This document shows positions 23,990-34,538 of a stretch of 64,000 nt of DNA, piece after piece. The notes under the pieces were generated by a model. The model searched no databases. It was not told the DNA's origin and saw only the letters and a program-made list of their open reading frames with translations. The stretch lies in NCBI GenBank assembly GCA_944472155.2, contig OX235273.1, forward strand, positions 102,632,582 through 102,696,581, read 5' to 3'. How positions within the stretch are numbered: position 1 is the stretch's first letter; every line of letters starts with the position of its first letter. The position numbers and the translations under genes are program-made. This DNA is from Trichobilharzia szidati. Taxonomy: Eukaryota; Platyhelminthes; Trematoda; Strigeidida; Schistosomatidae.

Positions 23990-23998
23990 TATAAATAC
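23990..23998 (+). promoter_or_regulatory. TATA box of secreted-protein gene B
   Basis: TATAAATAC lies 76 bp upstream of the ATG. A (CAGT)n run, AATCAGTCAGTCAGTCAGTA, sits between box and start. The upstream 250 bp are shared with gene A in inverted orientation. Confidence 0.65.
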
Positions 23999-24065
23999 TC
24001 ACGCGTTTTCAATCAGTCAGTCAGTCAGTAGTTGTTCCACTGAGTAGTTAATTTCACCAATTATA

Positions 24066-25655
24066 ATGTTCGTGGCTAAGATGGTAAGTGGAAATGTTCA
24101 TCAATGTGAAGTAATGAATCTTTTGTCTTTTGAAAAATCTAGATACTTTGCATTTGTATATGTGTATGCATTGCCGCTGTCCGTGCTGATGATGTGGAGA
24201 CGCCAGGTAAATCTGCACGATGTATTGTTGCTTATTGTTATCGTAACTTCACTGTATTGCGATGTTTTCATTCGTGTTGATTCTAATTGATTTGAGTGAA
24301 GAGTAGTAACGGATGAGTGGGGGGAAAGACATCTTTGCGGTACTCGAGGATTAAACTAGGACGACGAGTGTTGTGGATGGACAGAATTTCACTATTGAAA
24401 CGTTGACACACACAATCGACAGACTTCTGTGCACGTGGGATTTCTTCTTGTTCGCTATCCTCAGACAGATCTTCCTTAGAGATTGAAGGAAATCTTGCAA
24501 TCTCACGGATTTGGAGTTATGTGACGCAGTGTTGATATTCAGCTTGGAAGATGAAGGTAATATAAATGAACCGGATGTGCTGCTGAAGGCCTACCCTTCG
24601 GTTGGAACGCAAGCAATGAGTAATGGTGATTAAGTCAGTTTGTCAAAACCAGTGATTGCTTGTTCGTATTTCCACAGTGCAAATAAAGTGTAATGGAATA
24701 ATTGTTTAGGAAATCCCATCCTGACTGATCCAGTTACAAGATTCATACTGATTTGATCCTCAATATTTGTCTTTGACAGATTTTGATGTCTAATTTCAAT
24801 GCTTCAATTTGTGGTTGTCCGATAAACTGATAATGTGTTGTTTCAATATGTGATTCAGTTTGAGTGGATGAAGGGGAATCTGATATTCAACTGTCTGTTG
24901 GAATTCTCGGTGTGTGATTCTTGTGGACAGACATTTGATCCGAGCATGTTGGGGATATTCTACTGGAAAAGATGCATTTTTATTACTGTAAAATTATCTA
25001 AAGTGAATGGCTGCCTAACGGCACTGCTGACAACCATAGATTTGTAGAAGAATAACAGTGTTTTGATGTGCTTGGAGCGATTAGTGATTGTGCGTCTCTC
25101 AGGGAAATTTCGGTCAGCTACATATCAGAGGGAGATCAGAGATCGGTTGACTGCGTTCACACAATCACGAGTCAGTTTTCGTCGTTACATAATGTAGGAG
25201 AGTGGACTGCTGATATCATATCGACGATTGCAACACTTTTCTTCCTAGAATAATATCAATACACGTTATCCCATTTTCAAAATGCACTCATACTCAGGCC
25301 ACCAAGTACACAATTTGTTCCTGTGAAGAAGGACTGCTTTCCAGAGATCACAAAATATCGGAAATATCCTTGATTCTTTTATTTCATCAGGACTGCATAA
25401 AAATATTTCAACGACTAACTGTCTTCCACGTCTAAGTTTGTTTCATGAGAAATTTATTTTGTGCCTCATTAAATAATTTCTTCTTTCTTTTGGATAAACT
25501 AAATATTCGGGAATCCGAACGTCAACATAGATGTCGGCTCAGATACAGCACCAGATGGTGCTATACAAGATGTGAAGCCTACACCACAACAAGGAGCATC
25601 CTTGGCAGATGTAGTTCAAAACCCACTATTCGGTGAACAAGAAGAATCGAAATAA
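24066..25655 (+). CDS. Small secreted protein gene B (68 aa), micro-exon-like
   Basis: Proposed exons are 24066-24083 (18 nt, MFVAKM), 24143-24206 (64 nt) and 25531-25655 (125 nt, stop 25653-25655). Intron 1 is only 59 nt, GTAAGT...TCTAG. Exon 2 encodes ILCICICVCIAAVRA, a signal peptide core with a likely cut after the final Ala, then DDVETP. The last exon gives DVGSDTAPDGAIQDVKPT, QQGASLADVVQNPLF and EQEESK. The mature peptide of about 46 residues is acidic and lacks cysteine. It is the inverted paralogue of gene A at 11745-13272, with identical residue count. An AATAAA lies near 25828. The acceptor of the last exon was chosen because the frame is blocked by a stop just upstream and the phase fits exon 2. 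I cannot assign a named MEG. Confidence 0.7.
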
Positions 25656-26459
25656 CCACACTTCCATTGTGCAAATAGTTCATTTTCAATTTCAATTATT
25701 TTAGTCTTCAAAATATTATTGCTTTATTACACAATAACGTTTACTTATTACTATGATCGTTGTTCAGGGAAAACGTCTTAGTGAGATGGGCTAATGTATT
25801 GATGTAGTGCAACAAGTGATGACAGATGTAAAAATAAACTTTGAGTTCCAAGAATATTCAAGCCTGCTGTGTTCCGGGTTATCGACATTATTTTACGACA
25901 GACTGATGTACGAGATCCGCCTGTTGACGAAGTTTCAACTTCAGTTATGTTCTTGATCTCTAAGAAGAAAGCTCTGGTGACTGAAATCTAATAACCAAGT
26001 GTTCGTTCTGCTGATTTAATTTTATCTCCGACAAATAATTCATTGATGCATTAAGGAAAAAACAACAGATTGAGCGAAGTAATATATTCCTCTTCGATTA
26101 GTTACTCATCATCGCCTCTACACTAATGTATAGTGTTTTACATGGAAATGTTTACCAATAAAGTGGTTACTTTAGTTAATGAGATTATATATATAGGAGA
26201 GGTCGAATTAAGAGGATGAAAGCCATCAAAACAATTAACGAAAAGACGTTAGTGATAAGATATCTAAGTTTTGAAGGAGGGGTGAAAATTAATTACGGAA
26301 TTCAAGATAAGTGGATTCTTAGGCGTTACATAATCAAGAATTTTGTAAAATAATGATGACTAAGAAGAATAGGATGACTGGGAAGAATTACGTTAAATGC
26401 AAACAAGTTCATAGAGTTAGCTAGAATTGTGAGAGTTAACAAAGTCAGAAGACATTTAC

Positions 26460-27050
26460 AAGGAGATGGGAAAAGTCGTCTTTAAAACCTGATACATATC
26501 AAGTAGTTGGTGATGGCAAAGAAAGGGACTGTACAAATTTCTTTTGAACGCACACATAGATTTGGCTTGTTCAGATGAATTCCGATTGTCTCTGTTGTAT
26601 GCAAGAGTCGTACTCGTAGACCATGTGGGAGGTTGGGTGATATACGATGAATAATTTCAAAAGCTTTGTTAGAGTCAACTTGATGTCCGGTATCGACGAG
26701 ATGAGCTAGTATTGAGCTGCGTATAGCTGTATTCGGACCTTCGCAAACACAGATAGGAGGTGTTCAAAATTTCGACAATGAACTTGCCTGATCGTACGCC
26801 CTATGTGACTAGCTCTACACGGCCAACTAAACTGATAAATACACGTGGAAGAGGGGAAACGAGTCAGTTTGTCTTTATTTCTTGAATTAAATATTGGTCG
26901 GCTAGTGAATATAGATAAAGGACTCTTCAATGTTAGAGTTGTGGCCTGTTTGGACGAGGTAGTCTCATATTGAACTGTTCTCAATTCAGATTCATTTAAC
27001 CAGACTGGCACGTGTTCCGAAGCACGAACAATTACGTTTCTAGAACAACG
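26460..27050 (-). mobile_element. Penelope-like element 3' end with GIY-YIG endonuclease remnant
   Basis: Minus-strand frames read PSSTCIYQFSWPCRASHIGR and FEHLLSVF, then (after stops) TLTKLLKLFIVYHPTSHMVY. The CIYxxxCxCxAxYIGRT motif with a following H and a downstream SSIxxHLxDTGH region is the Penelope GIY-YIG signature; here it is decayed. It abuts the duplicated 5' block of the minus-strand signal exon at 27462, and a remnant of the same element sits at 35020-35100 in the other copy. Confidence 0.65.
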
Positions 27051-27461
27051 ACCAATATAACTGGCTCAATAGAAGCACCTCAATTGATACACAAATTGAT
27101 AGGTTAAGAGAAAAATGAGGTGGTGGCAGGCAGAGGTATTTCGTCCCTCACTCGTGGAATCACAATTGATAGTGTCAAAAATACGAGGTTCAGAATATCA
27201 TCAATCTTTCACAGATGCACTTCCAGCTGTAATCTTTCGATATCAACGATTCAGTGATATTGAAAACAGTCATCTTTATCGTCCAACCATGTCAAAACAA
27301 AACACAGGAGGTTGCACAACGACCTGGTTGTGTCTCGTGTGAATTCGAGGTAAACAAGCGCAGTATCATCAACTGAACAAACACGGAACTTAAGAATCAT
27401 ATAAAACTTTAGTGCCATACATACAATACAAAGTTATGTGATACTACTGATAATCACTCAC

Positions 27462-27513
27462 ATTGAAACAACGTCCAAACAAACGGCAGTATCAGGCAAT
27501 GCTTCTTAATCAT
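27462..27513 (-). pseudogene. Signal-peptide first exon identical to that of the + strand micro-exon-like gene (probable 5' remnant)
   Basis: On the minus strand the 52 nt from the ATG at 27513 to the donor GTGAGTG match 34539-34590 exactly and encode MIKKHCLILPFVWTLFQ plus one base. The promoter and about 400 bp of intron are also shared. Downstream on this strand the sequence runs into a Penelope-like element and then the antisense side of secreted gene B; I found no further exons joined in phase. It is best read as a truncated gene copy, though a gene with a long first intron cannot be excluded. Confidence 0.6.
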
Positions 27514-27565
27514 GTTGTTGATGTGCAGAGATGTTGAGTTGAGCAGCAAACAAAGTATCACCGCA

Positions 27566-27574
27566 CTATTTATA
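27566..27574 (-). promoter_or_regulatory. TATA box of the minus-strand signal exon
   Basis: TATAAATAG on the minus strand, about 55 bp upstream of the ATG, inside sequence shared with 34440-34540. Confidence 0.6.
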
Positions 27575-28599
27575 CCCTACAGGTGGCCAGTGAATGTGAG
27601 AAAAAGAGAGAAAGTGTGTGTGGGGGGGGGAAATAGGATGCACTTCTCAGCATCTAATATTAGTGTATTTTGTGTTACCGCGTGACCATTTCATGTGGAA
27701 TTCACAACAGAAATTTGAGGACGCAGAAATACTTGCTTGTATTCAGGTAATACAATAATGATCTAATATAGAAACATGGTTAGTCAGACAGCAACTAAAG
27801 TAAGATTGAGTTAGAATGTTACATGACGTAATATAATTGACTCAAATATTTCAACTAAGTTCAGGGTAGCAACAGAGGTTATTACAGGTATAGATTAAGT
27901 AGAAGTGGGGTAAAGAATAATGCCATTTATATAAGAACTGTAATTTAGGAAATAAGTTGTATGACGTAACATTAAATGACTAGAAATTAAATCGGGTGGG
28001 GGTAGAGAACAAGAAATTTGAAAATGTAAATGTACAGCTCAATCACAAAATGCCAAATACTGACAATGAATGAAGTGGTGTGTGGTGTGATAATGTCAGT
28101 TCTGTTGAAGCCTATTACTACTCATCGATAAACAGTAGTGTAAAGCTGAACACAAAGAAAACTGATAACAGTTGAATAGAGAGGTCACTCAATACTATAA
28201 TTAACATGCATATTGAGCGTCACTCCAATCTTCGGTTGTTTACAACCAGCGGAATTCCACATCACCTTCTACTGAGAATAACTCTGAAAGCTATATTCCA
28301 GCACTTGAAAGGTGTACGACAAAAATGCATTGAATTGAGACTGCCTGTTAATTGCATTTCGTTGTCAATGTCTGACGAATCCACTGAGTCAGTTAAGGCA
28401 AACTGGAAATCACAGAAACAGTCAAATTTACCGAATATATGAATTCAGTTTGAGATCCTATCATCTACATAGACCCTGTTTGTGTGAAAAGATGAAGGTT
28501 TCTAAGAGTTTCTCTTCAGCAATCGGGTTCGACAGTCTCGGATGTGAGTCATAGCAAACAATCGTCAACATAAACATTGTCTAGTGTCAGTCACACTAA

Positions 28600-28830
28600 A
28601 ATCCGGAATCAGCAGAAGCTAGAATTCATGGGCTGTACATTGTGTTGACTCTCAGTGGCTGAATGGTCTATGACCTCGACTTGTTGCCGGGAAGTTCTGA
28701 TTCCGGACCACAATTACTTGGGCGATGACACTGAGTAGCACACTAGGATGAGACAGCTATCCACTTACCTCAACCTCGAGGTTTTCAGTGCTTCTCCAAC
28801 TGATATCAATCCGTGGTGAAACGTGGAGAT
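28600..28830 (+). mobile_element. Ribozyme-like retroposon, plus strand, decayed
   Basis: GAAGCTAGAATTCATGGGCT, CAGTGGCTGAATGGTCTATG and GATGAGACAGCTATCCACTT are followed by the CAACTGATATCAATCCGTGG tail. The order matches the family; the stem II hairpin is damaged. Confidence 0.5.
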
Positions 28831-29460
28831 GAAAACTGCTAAACGTCAACATGTCTTCCATGAAATGAATTCAGATATGGGTGTTGATTTCGAGACGATC
28901 GGGAAGGTGAGACGAACCCGCATCACACTGAAATCAATCTGGAAATCCTGCACAATTGGCATTAAGTATACGATTCACATTTCTAACTCTGATGTCAAGC
29001 GTTCCCGAGTTATATATTGTGGTTCAGGGAATAGACGAGTCATGGAATGCATTCTCAACAGGCTACTTGAGACTTTCATCAACATCAGTCTTCCTTCAGT
29101 ATTGGATGTCAAATGACTGTTTAGAAAGGATTGGCAACAATGATCTCTCTCAAACCAACCAAGAACCTGTCAGCTGACAAATATGTAAAACTAAACAGAC
29201 GTGGATTAGACCAATGCTGAATGCAGAGGAATCCGCCGAGTGGCGTCGCGCCTCAGGCCATCGTTCGAGTGAAAGCTGAATGGGAATTTATCAGTGGGGC
29301 ATGAATTTGATAGTGACATGGAAGAGATCATGTTAGGAGGTGAAGAGAGAGCTGATAAGCAATCGTGGATTCAATATAGGTGAACTTCAGAGAACGACAT
29401 GAAGTGGAGATATGTCGTGGAATTCCAGTGTCCCACTCAGAACCTAAGGGTATACAACTA
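28830..29460 (+). mobile_element. RTE-like C-terminal remnant, plus strand
   Basis: It reads MGVDFETIGKVRRTRITLKS, IWKSCTIGIKYTIHISNSDV, RLLETFINISLPSVL and, in another frame, CLERIGNNDLSQTNQEPVS. These match the tail at 18486-19140 read on the minus strand. Frameshifts near 29090 and later stops. From about 29200 the sequence is shared with 60345-60560 in inverted orientation. Confidence 0.6.
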
Positions 29461-29900
29461 CTAATAATAATTAATGGCGATATAATAAGTAGAAATTAGT
29501 GGTGAGAAACAGAGAGACTAAATTCACTTCACAACATCCAATATCAGTGCATTTCATGTTACTGTGTGAAAATCTCATGTGAGATTCCCAACAGAAATCT
29601 GAGGATACAGTGAAACGTGCTTCTAATTGCCTGTGAACATGAAAGTGTATTGAAACTGTTCTCATACAGTGCATGTTGAATTTATTTTGTGATTAACACA
29701 GGATACTTCACTGCAGTACTCATTCACTTAAGTGCAGTAAATCTCTTAGAAATAAGTAAATAAGAGAACTTGGTGACCTGATTACCACTGAAGTGTATTC
29801 TTGTATTGATGCACTGAAAATGGATGGTGAGTCGTGTCGCTTGTATTTTGTGAAATAGGAGTTTGCTCAGCTGCAAACGCGTTGGAGCCACGTGCTCCAT
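29200..29900 (-). repeat. Inverted repeat arm matching 59920-60560
   Basis: The reverse complement matches 59920-60560 closely (for example ATTCAACATGCACTGTATGA). A 67-codon frame is preserved in both copies, but this probably reflects recent duplication, not coding. Part of the block (TCAGATTTCTGTTGGGAATT, CACTGATATTGGATG) also resembles the sequence upstream of the signal exons at 27650-27720 and 34330-34420. Confidence 0.8.
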
Positions 29901-30564
29901 CAATGAGTAGTGTACCAACGAACCACTGAAACAATTAAACCAGTCAGTATTCAACAGCTGATTGATCCTACTTTGAGACTACTCACAATTACAGATACTC
30001 ACTGGGTTCGAATCCAGGTCCTTCCTACTCAGCCTACCCTCTTTCTCGGATTACTGCCAGCAAGGCAAGGTCATCTGTCGGTTGTGAATCCAATCCAAAC
30101 CACCCCACTGGTTGACAAATATTCTGCCATCAAACTACCACAAAGCATGTGAATATATCGGATCAACTGCATATCTAAAAGAAATGTTGCTTAGACGCAC
30201 AATTCACCTTCAACAACGCGGTTTATGGATCAAAAGTGTATAAGCTATACAGATTCTCTTCATCTTCATCACCGATATGACGTGATTAGCCAAAATAAAA
30301 CCAATCTGATGAAGAGCTCAAAGTGGTCCAACCAAAACATAAAGCTATTGACTGTTAGTTTGAATCACTTAGCAAAGAAAAATTTGATGCGCATACCATT
30401 AGTGACTGACGGCATGATGTAGTCGTCTGAGTGTCTTCTTAGTAGTGGTAGCAAGTGAGATTCAGCATGTAGGGCATCACGGGAAATAGTCACTGTTAAG
30501 TTTCACTAGACGCGGTGTTACCGATGGTAGTTGGTCGGTAGGAATTCGATTTGTTTCTGGTATG

Positions 30565-30735
30565 ATCAAGTATCAATATCGGTTGAAGAACGATTGAAAA
30601 CCACCAGGAAGTACTGTATAGCTGTTTTTACGTAATTTGATGCTCATCGGCTGCACGCGCACCCACCGGAGTTTGAACCAAGGACATTCCGGTTACAAGA
30701 GTATCTTGTAAGCCATTCAGCCAGTGGGACCCTAC
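30565..30735 (-). mobile_element. Ribozyme-like retroposon, minus strand, decayed
   Basis: Family tail, then CACCCACCGGAGTTTGAACC, GGACATTCCGGTTACAAGAG and CAGCCAGTGGGACC on the plus strand, i.e. the tRNA-like head reversed. Confidence 0.5.
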
Positions 30736-30744
30736 CCAATGGGT

Positions 30745-30985
30745 GTATGCTTGTTACGAATAAGTACAGAACTAGTGGGAGACAGTTGTTCAGATGGATT
30801 AGACACACACTGAGGAGGAGACTGTCCAGGGTTATCACATTTCACATTATCACATTTCAGGGAAGAGGAGATGGGATCTAATGAGCGATCGTGGGGTCAG
30901 ATCAAGATGACGGCAGAAAACAGTGTGAGTCAAGGGATGATTTTCAAGTCCCATGTACCACTCAGAACCTAAAGGAATAATCACA
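30745..30985 (+). mobile_element. RTE-like 3' tail fragment
   Basis: The frame fragment LFRWIRHTLRRRL is followed by a decayed C-terminus and CACTCAGAACCTAAAGGAAT, the reverse of the family's 3' end. Its inverted counterpart is 49625-49830. Confidence 0.5.
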
Positions 30986-31339
30986 ATAATTACATGGCAA
31001 AATATACATCACGTATGAAATGCGTGTATGGATAGTTGCATTGGTGAAAGGATGAATCACAGTACTTAGAGGTGCGTAGAAGTTAGGCGGCATAGGTACT
31101 TATATGCTAACTAGGACAAATCCAGATTCACTACAAACACTCTTATTCACCCTTGCATATCTGTCACAGGAAGATTTCATGGTGACAATCAGGAATTACA
31201 GATGCCACATTACACCATAAACAGTAAATTGATCTCATTGCAGGTGGCGGTGATATCTGATGACGTTGCTGGTGTTGCTGGTCAGTTGACGCAGCGATTT
31301 GACAATTAGACATCAAGAACCAAACAAACTGGGACTCAC

Positions 31340-31393
31340 CATTTCGATCTAGTTGCATTCCTGACATTTGCAAACATTTCTGCTCCACGTTCT
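31340..31393 (-). pseudogene. Orphan exon 10 paralogue (54 nt) of the micro-exon-like gene
   Basis: The minus-strand exon is flanked by TTGTCCAG and GTGAGTCC and is in the same phase and of the same length as 49191-49244. It encodes ENVEQKCLQMSGMQLDRN against DNVEEKCLRMSGMQLDRN. Splice sites and frame are intact. Confidence 0.65.
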
Positions 31394-31832
31394 CTGGACA
31401 AATGGAAAAGAAATGAAATGAAGCAAACTGCGAGATAATCCGACCAAACAGTCAACATGAAATGGGTGTTCTCCCGGTACACATATTATTGCTCATTCCG
31501 AACGGATGCATACAGTTGCAATAGAGGCTGATTATTCATCATGTCTGAGAAATTACTCACTCAGTTGTTGTACTTAATGTGAGAGTAGAATTTAGGCATT
31601 ATGGTAGGATAATAGATCCACATTGGATGAGTGTTTCTCGTGTAATTGTGTTCACTGAGTTGATGGTTTAGTGGAGGAGCTCTCATCGCCTTACTAGGCA
31701 ACATCCTCAGCCACTCGAGAGTCCTCTCAACCACTCACGATGGACTAACACAAAACATTGCTTCTGCATGATTCAAAACTACAAAGTGGGATGCGTGTTT
31801 GAAATGCAACATTTGTTCAAACATTTGTTTAC

Positions 31833-31895
31833 CTCTTGATTGCACGAATTTCTTTTCATTAGTTTCCGTCAAGACTACTTCGGCAATTAGTACAC
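31833..31895 (-). pseudogene. Orphan exon 9 paralogue (63 nt) of the micro-exon-like gene
   Basis: Minus strand, acceptor CTTCATTAG, donor GTAAAC, 63 nt, same phase as 48686-48748. It encodes VLIAEVVLTETNEKKFVQSR against SELIAEEYLAETMEKKFVHS. Changes are substitutions only, no frameshift. Confidence 0.65.
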
Positions 31896-32656
31896 CTAAT
31901 GAAGAGCAGACATCGATTCTTATGAGAGTATCATTTCAGAATTGTTAGGTGAAAATTGAAATTAATTGATTGTGGGTTTGAGTGAATGTGTAAAATTGAG
32001 TGTTTGTAGGCATGAGGTGTGAATATTGTATGTGTGTTTGTATATCAGACGAACACTTGCACAATTGTTATTCACTCTGTGGGATTTCAGTACACGTTTG
32101 CAATGAAATTGGCGAAATGTGTCAGCGTATTTTGCGACTATCTTCCGGTGCATGCATTGCGATTGATGACCTTCTCTCTTAAGACTGTCCCAACTACTCA
32201 GGTCAGTCATTCTACATTGAACGCATTCCGTGTGATTTGATGTCCTGACTGAATGCGATCAGTGCACTAGGTTCTTTTAGCTCGCAGAGCTTGTATCTGA
32301 GTGATTTTGTAGATTTGAGTGGAGAAACCAAAATCTAACTTTGTGTAGAATCTGACTTACGTTTTTAGACGTTTCTCCCAAATACAACAAAATCGTAGAT
32401 GACCCAAATTCATTCTTTGTATGTCAGAGTTAACAGTTTGAAATGGATCTCATTGGCTGCGGGATCTATGAGATCGGTTTGTACGCTAAAGGGACTGGCT
32501 GGGAATTTCGATGGGTGCAAACCGTTTGAAAGATCGGAAATAGGAAATAACTGCTGTTCGGTATTCTCAGTTTGTTTCAAACGTGTTTCTGAATAAAGTC
32601 ACCTCATCGTCAAAAGTCTAAATACACATACGCTTCGCTTATTTCTGTTTATTCAC

Positions 32657-32710
32657 TGGCATTCATGATTTCGGGATTCTTCAGCCTATTCGCAGTTTGA
32701 TAGTACACAC
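32657..32710 (-). pseudogene. Orphan exon 8 paralogue (54 nt) of the micro-exon-like gene
   Basis: Minus strand, acceptor TATTTGACAG, donor GTGAAT, 54 nt, same phase as 45673-45726. It encodes VYYQTANRLKNPEIMNA against VNFATANQLVNPKIINE, more diverged than the flanking intron. No earlier exons were found on this strand up to the divergent promoter at 34.48 kb, so this 3' set lacks its own start. Confidence 0.65.
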
Positions 32711-33289
32711 CTGTCAAATAAACATCATGAATGTATCTCATAGTTCAAAAACACACAATGAAAACGAGTAGATTTAGAATGTGTTTCATGAATTTTATTT
32801 CATGAAAGAGTATTTGATCAAAACTAAGAATTGTGAGTCGACAGTCACGACAGCGTAACACTCATTCAACTGAAATCACTTACTGACAATCTTTTAACAT
32901 GCAAAGTGCATTTCCTTCTCAAACAAATACTTGGCTAATTATTCTTCTCCACAGGTGCCTTGAGTATTTCAATACTGCTCCTACTACTATGTCATGTGAT
33001 TAGGAACTCTTAAGTAAGCGAAGAGATCTCTTATGTTCCTAACTTCCATTCCAACATGTCTCCTGTCCTTTTGACACGCGAGCGATGACCTGACGAGTTG
33101 CTCGCTGCGTATTTCTTCTGGACTCATCGGTCGTTCAATGCTGGAATTTACGCCATAGGTGCATGTGTTCCTGGTTTCAACATCAGGCCGACGCACAACC
33201 TTGCCTCACTCACCTGATAATTATCATCAAGCAGAAACCGCAAAGCATCACTGTGGGGCCAGGAATCCTGTGACAGTTATTGAAACTCC

Positions 33290-33830
33290 GTATCTTCCAC
33301 TCAAAGCACAAACGAACTGAATAAATAACTAACCGTAAGAATTGGTTCTGACCAGATCACCTTCAATATGGAGCGAAAGTGTCGCTTTCGATCAATGTCT
33401 GCAGTAGTCTGTTGGAAATGCTTCCAGTGAAGCGCATTTCATGTCACTCAACCATATAGAAGAACTGAGTCCATTTTGCTGTTCAAAATCGAAATTGTGT
33501 TCATCATGCTGAGTGAAGTTGGCTTACAAACATATTTCTGAATCATGAAGTTCTGTATCGCCCTTCCGATCCTGACTGAATCTAAAATCGTCATATATGA
33601 GGCTGGTCGTAGTTGAAACATGATTGTCTGGCTGACTGAGTGAAGGCAGTGATCTCCTTCAAATTCCTCTCACTGATAGTGATTGGTGTTGGATGTTGCT
33701 GTTTTGGCTGATTGTTTGGTAGGTAGGAGGTAGGTTGGTTGGTTTGTAGATTGTATTTATGATATCCGTCTTCTCCGTGTTCATTCGAATTCCTTTCTTC
33801 GCTTCGTACCAATTCGAACAAATCGTTGGT
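33290..33830 (-). mobile_element. RTE-like fragment shared with 44310-44640 (inverted)
   Basis: Minus-strand frames give EERNSNEHGEDGYHK, ITISERNLKEITAFTQ, VRIGRAIQNFMIQKYV and KMDSVLLYG, matching the pre-tail and tail of the family. The counterpart at 44310-44640 has the same truncations, so the insertion predates the inverted duplication. Confidence 0.65.
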
Positions 33831-34477
33831 CACAATCTGCTAGTCCTCGAATCTTTGTGGCATTCAACGCTAATCTTCTACAAGATCCAGATACTGTAGA
33901 GTCTTCTCATTGGTCCAACGTATTCCTGTCTTCTTCCATTCTACAGCCTGTTGAGTGATCCTTTCTAACACTATCAGAATCATCATCGTCGGTGGTAAGT
34001 GGCCATAATTCACTACTGCCTCTACTTCAGAGATATCTGACCGATTAACAAAATAAAATCTTACCAAATAACTAATTGACTATTTCACTAACTTACCCTG
34101 AACAGTCTAACTTTGCAACTAAATAAATGAACATGTATAACTCACCAACGTATCCGCTAACTAACTTGCTTGTTTGTGTACTTTCTGTGGGTACAGTGCA
34201 GTTTAACACATGACTACTCACGTGAATTATTCTGCTTTAATCGCAAATTAAATTTTCAGAAATCTAATGTGTGGGAATTATTTCAATGTAGTAACACAGG
34301 TATCCAGGTAATTACAAGCAATTGTTTCTGTGTCCTCAAATTTCTGTTGTGAATTCCACATGAAATGTTCACGCAGTAACACAAAATACACTAATATTAG
34401 ATGTTGAGAAGTGCATCCTATTTCCTGCCCCCCCACACTCTCTCTCTTTTTCTCACATTCACTGGCCACCTGTAGGG

Positions 34478-34486
34478 TATAAATAG
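34478..34486 (+). promoter_or_regulatory. TATA box of the micro-exon-like gene
   Basis: TATAAATAG lies 61 bp upstream of the ATG at 34539. The distance to the predicted transcription start (about 30 bp) leaves a short 5' UTR. The box and flanks are duplicated in inverted orientation at 27566. Confidence 0.7.
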
Positions 34487-34538
34487 TGCGGTGATACTTT
34501 GTTTGCTGCTCAACTCAACATCTCTGAACACCAACAAC

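Larger units (their letters stand above)
30750..33900. repeat. Left arm of the large inverted duplication
   Basis: Reverse complement of blocks in 44290-49830, with orphan exons 8-10 intact. It lies between the two divergent promoters at 27.57 and 34.48 kb. Confidence 0.8.

Noticed and set aside
25897..25959. A 63-nt minus-strand stretch with TTCTTAG before and GTAAAA after, a possible exon following the signal exon at 27462
   Set aside because: Joined directly to that exon it creates TAG at the junction. It has no paralogue among the plus-strand exons and lies in the 3' flank of secreted gene B.
29471..29674. 67-codon minus-strand ORF, repeated at 60122-60325
   Set aside because: Conserved only because the whole block, including non-coding flanks, is duplicated. 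No signal peptide, splice signals or domain.
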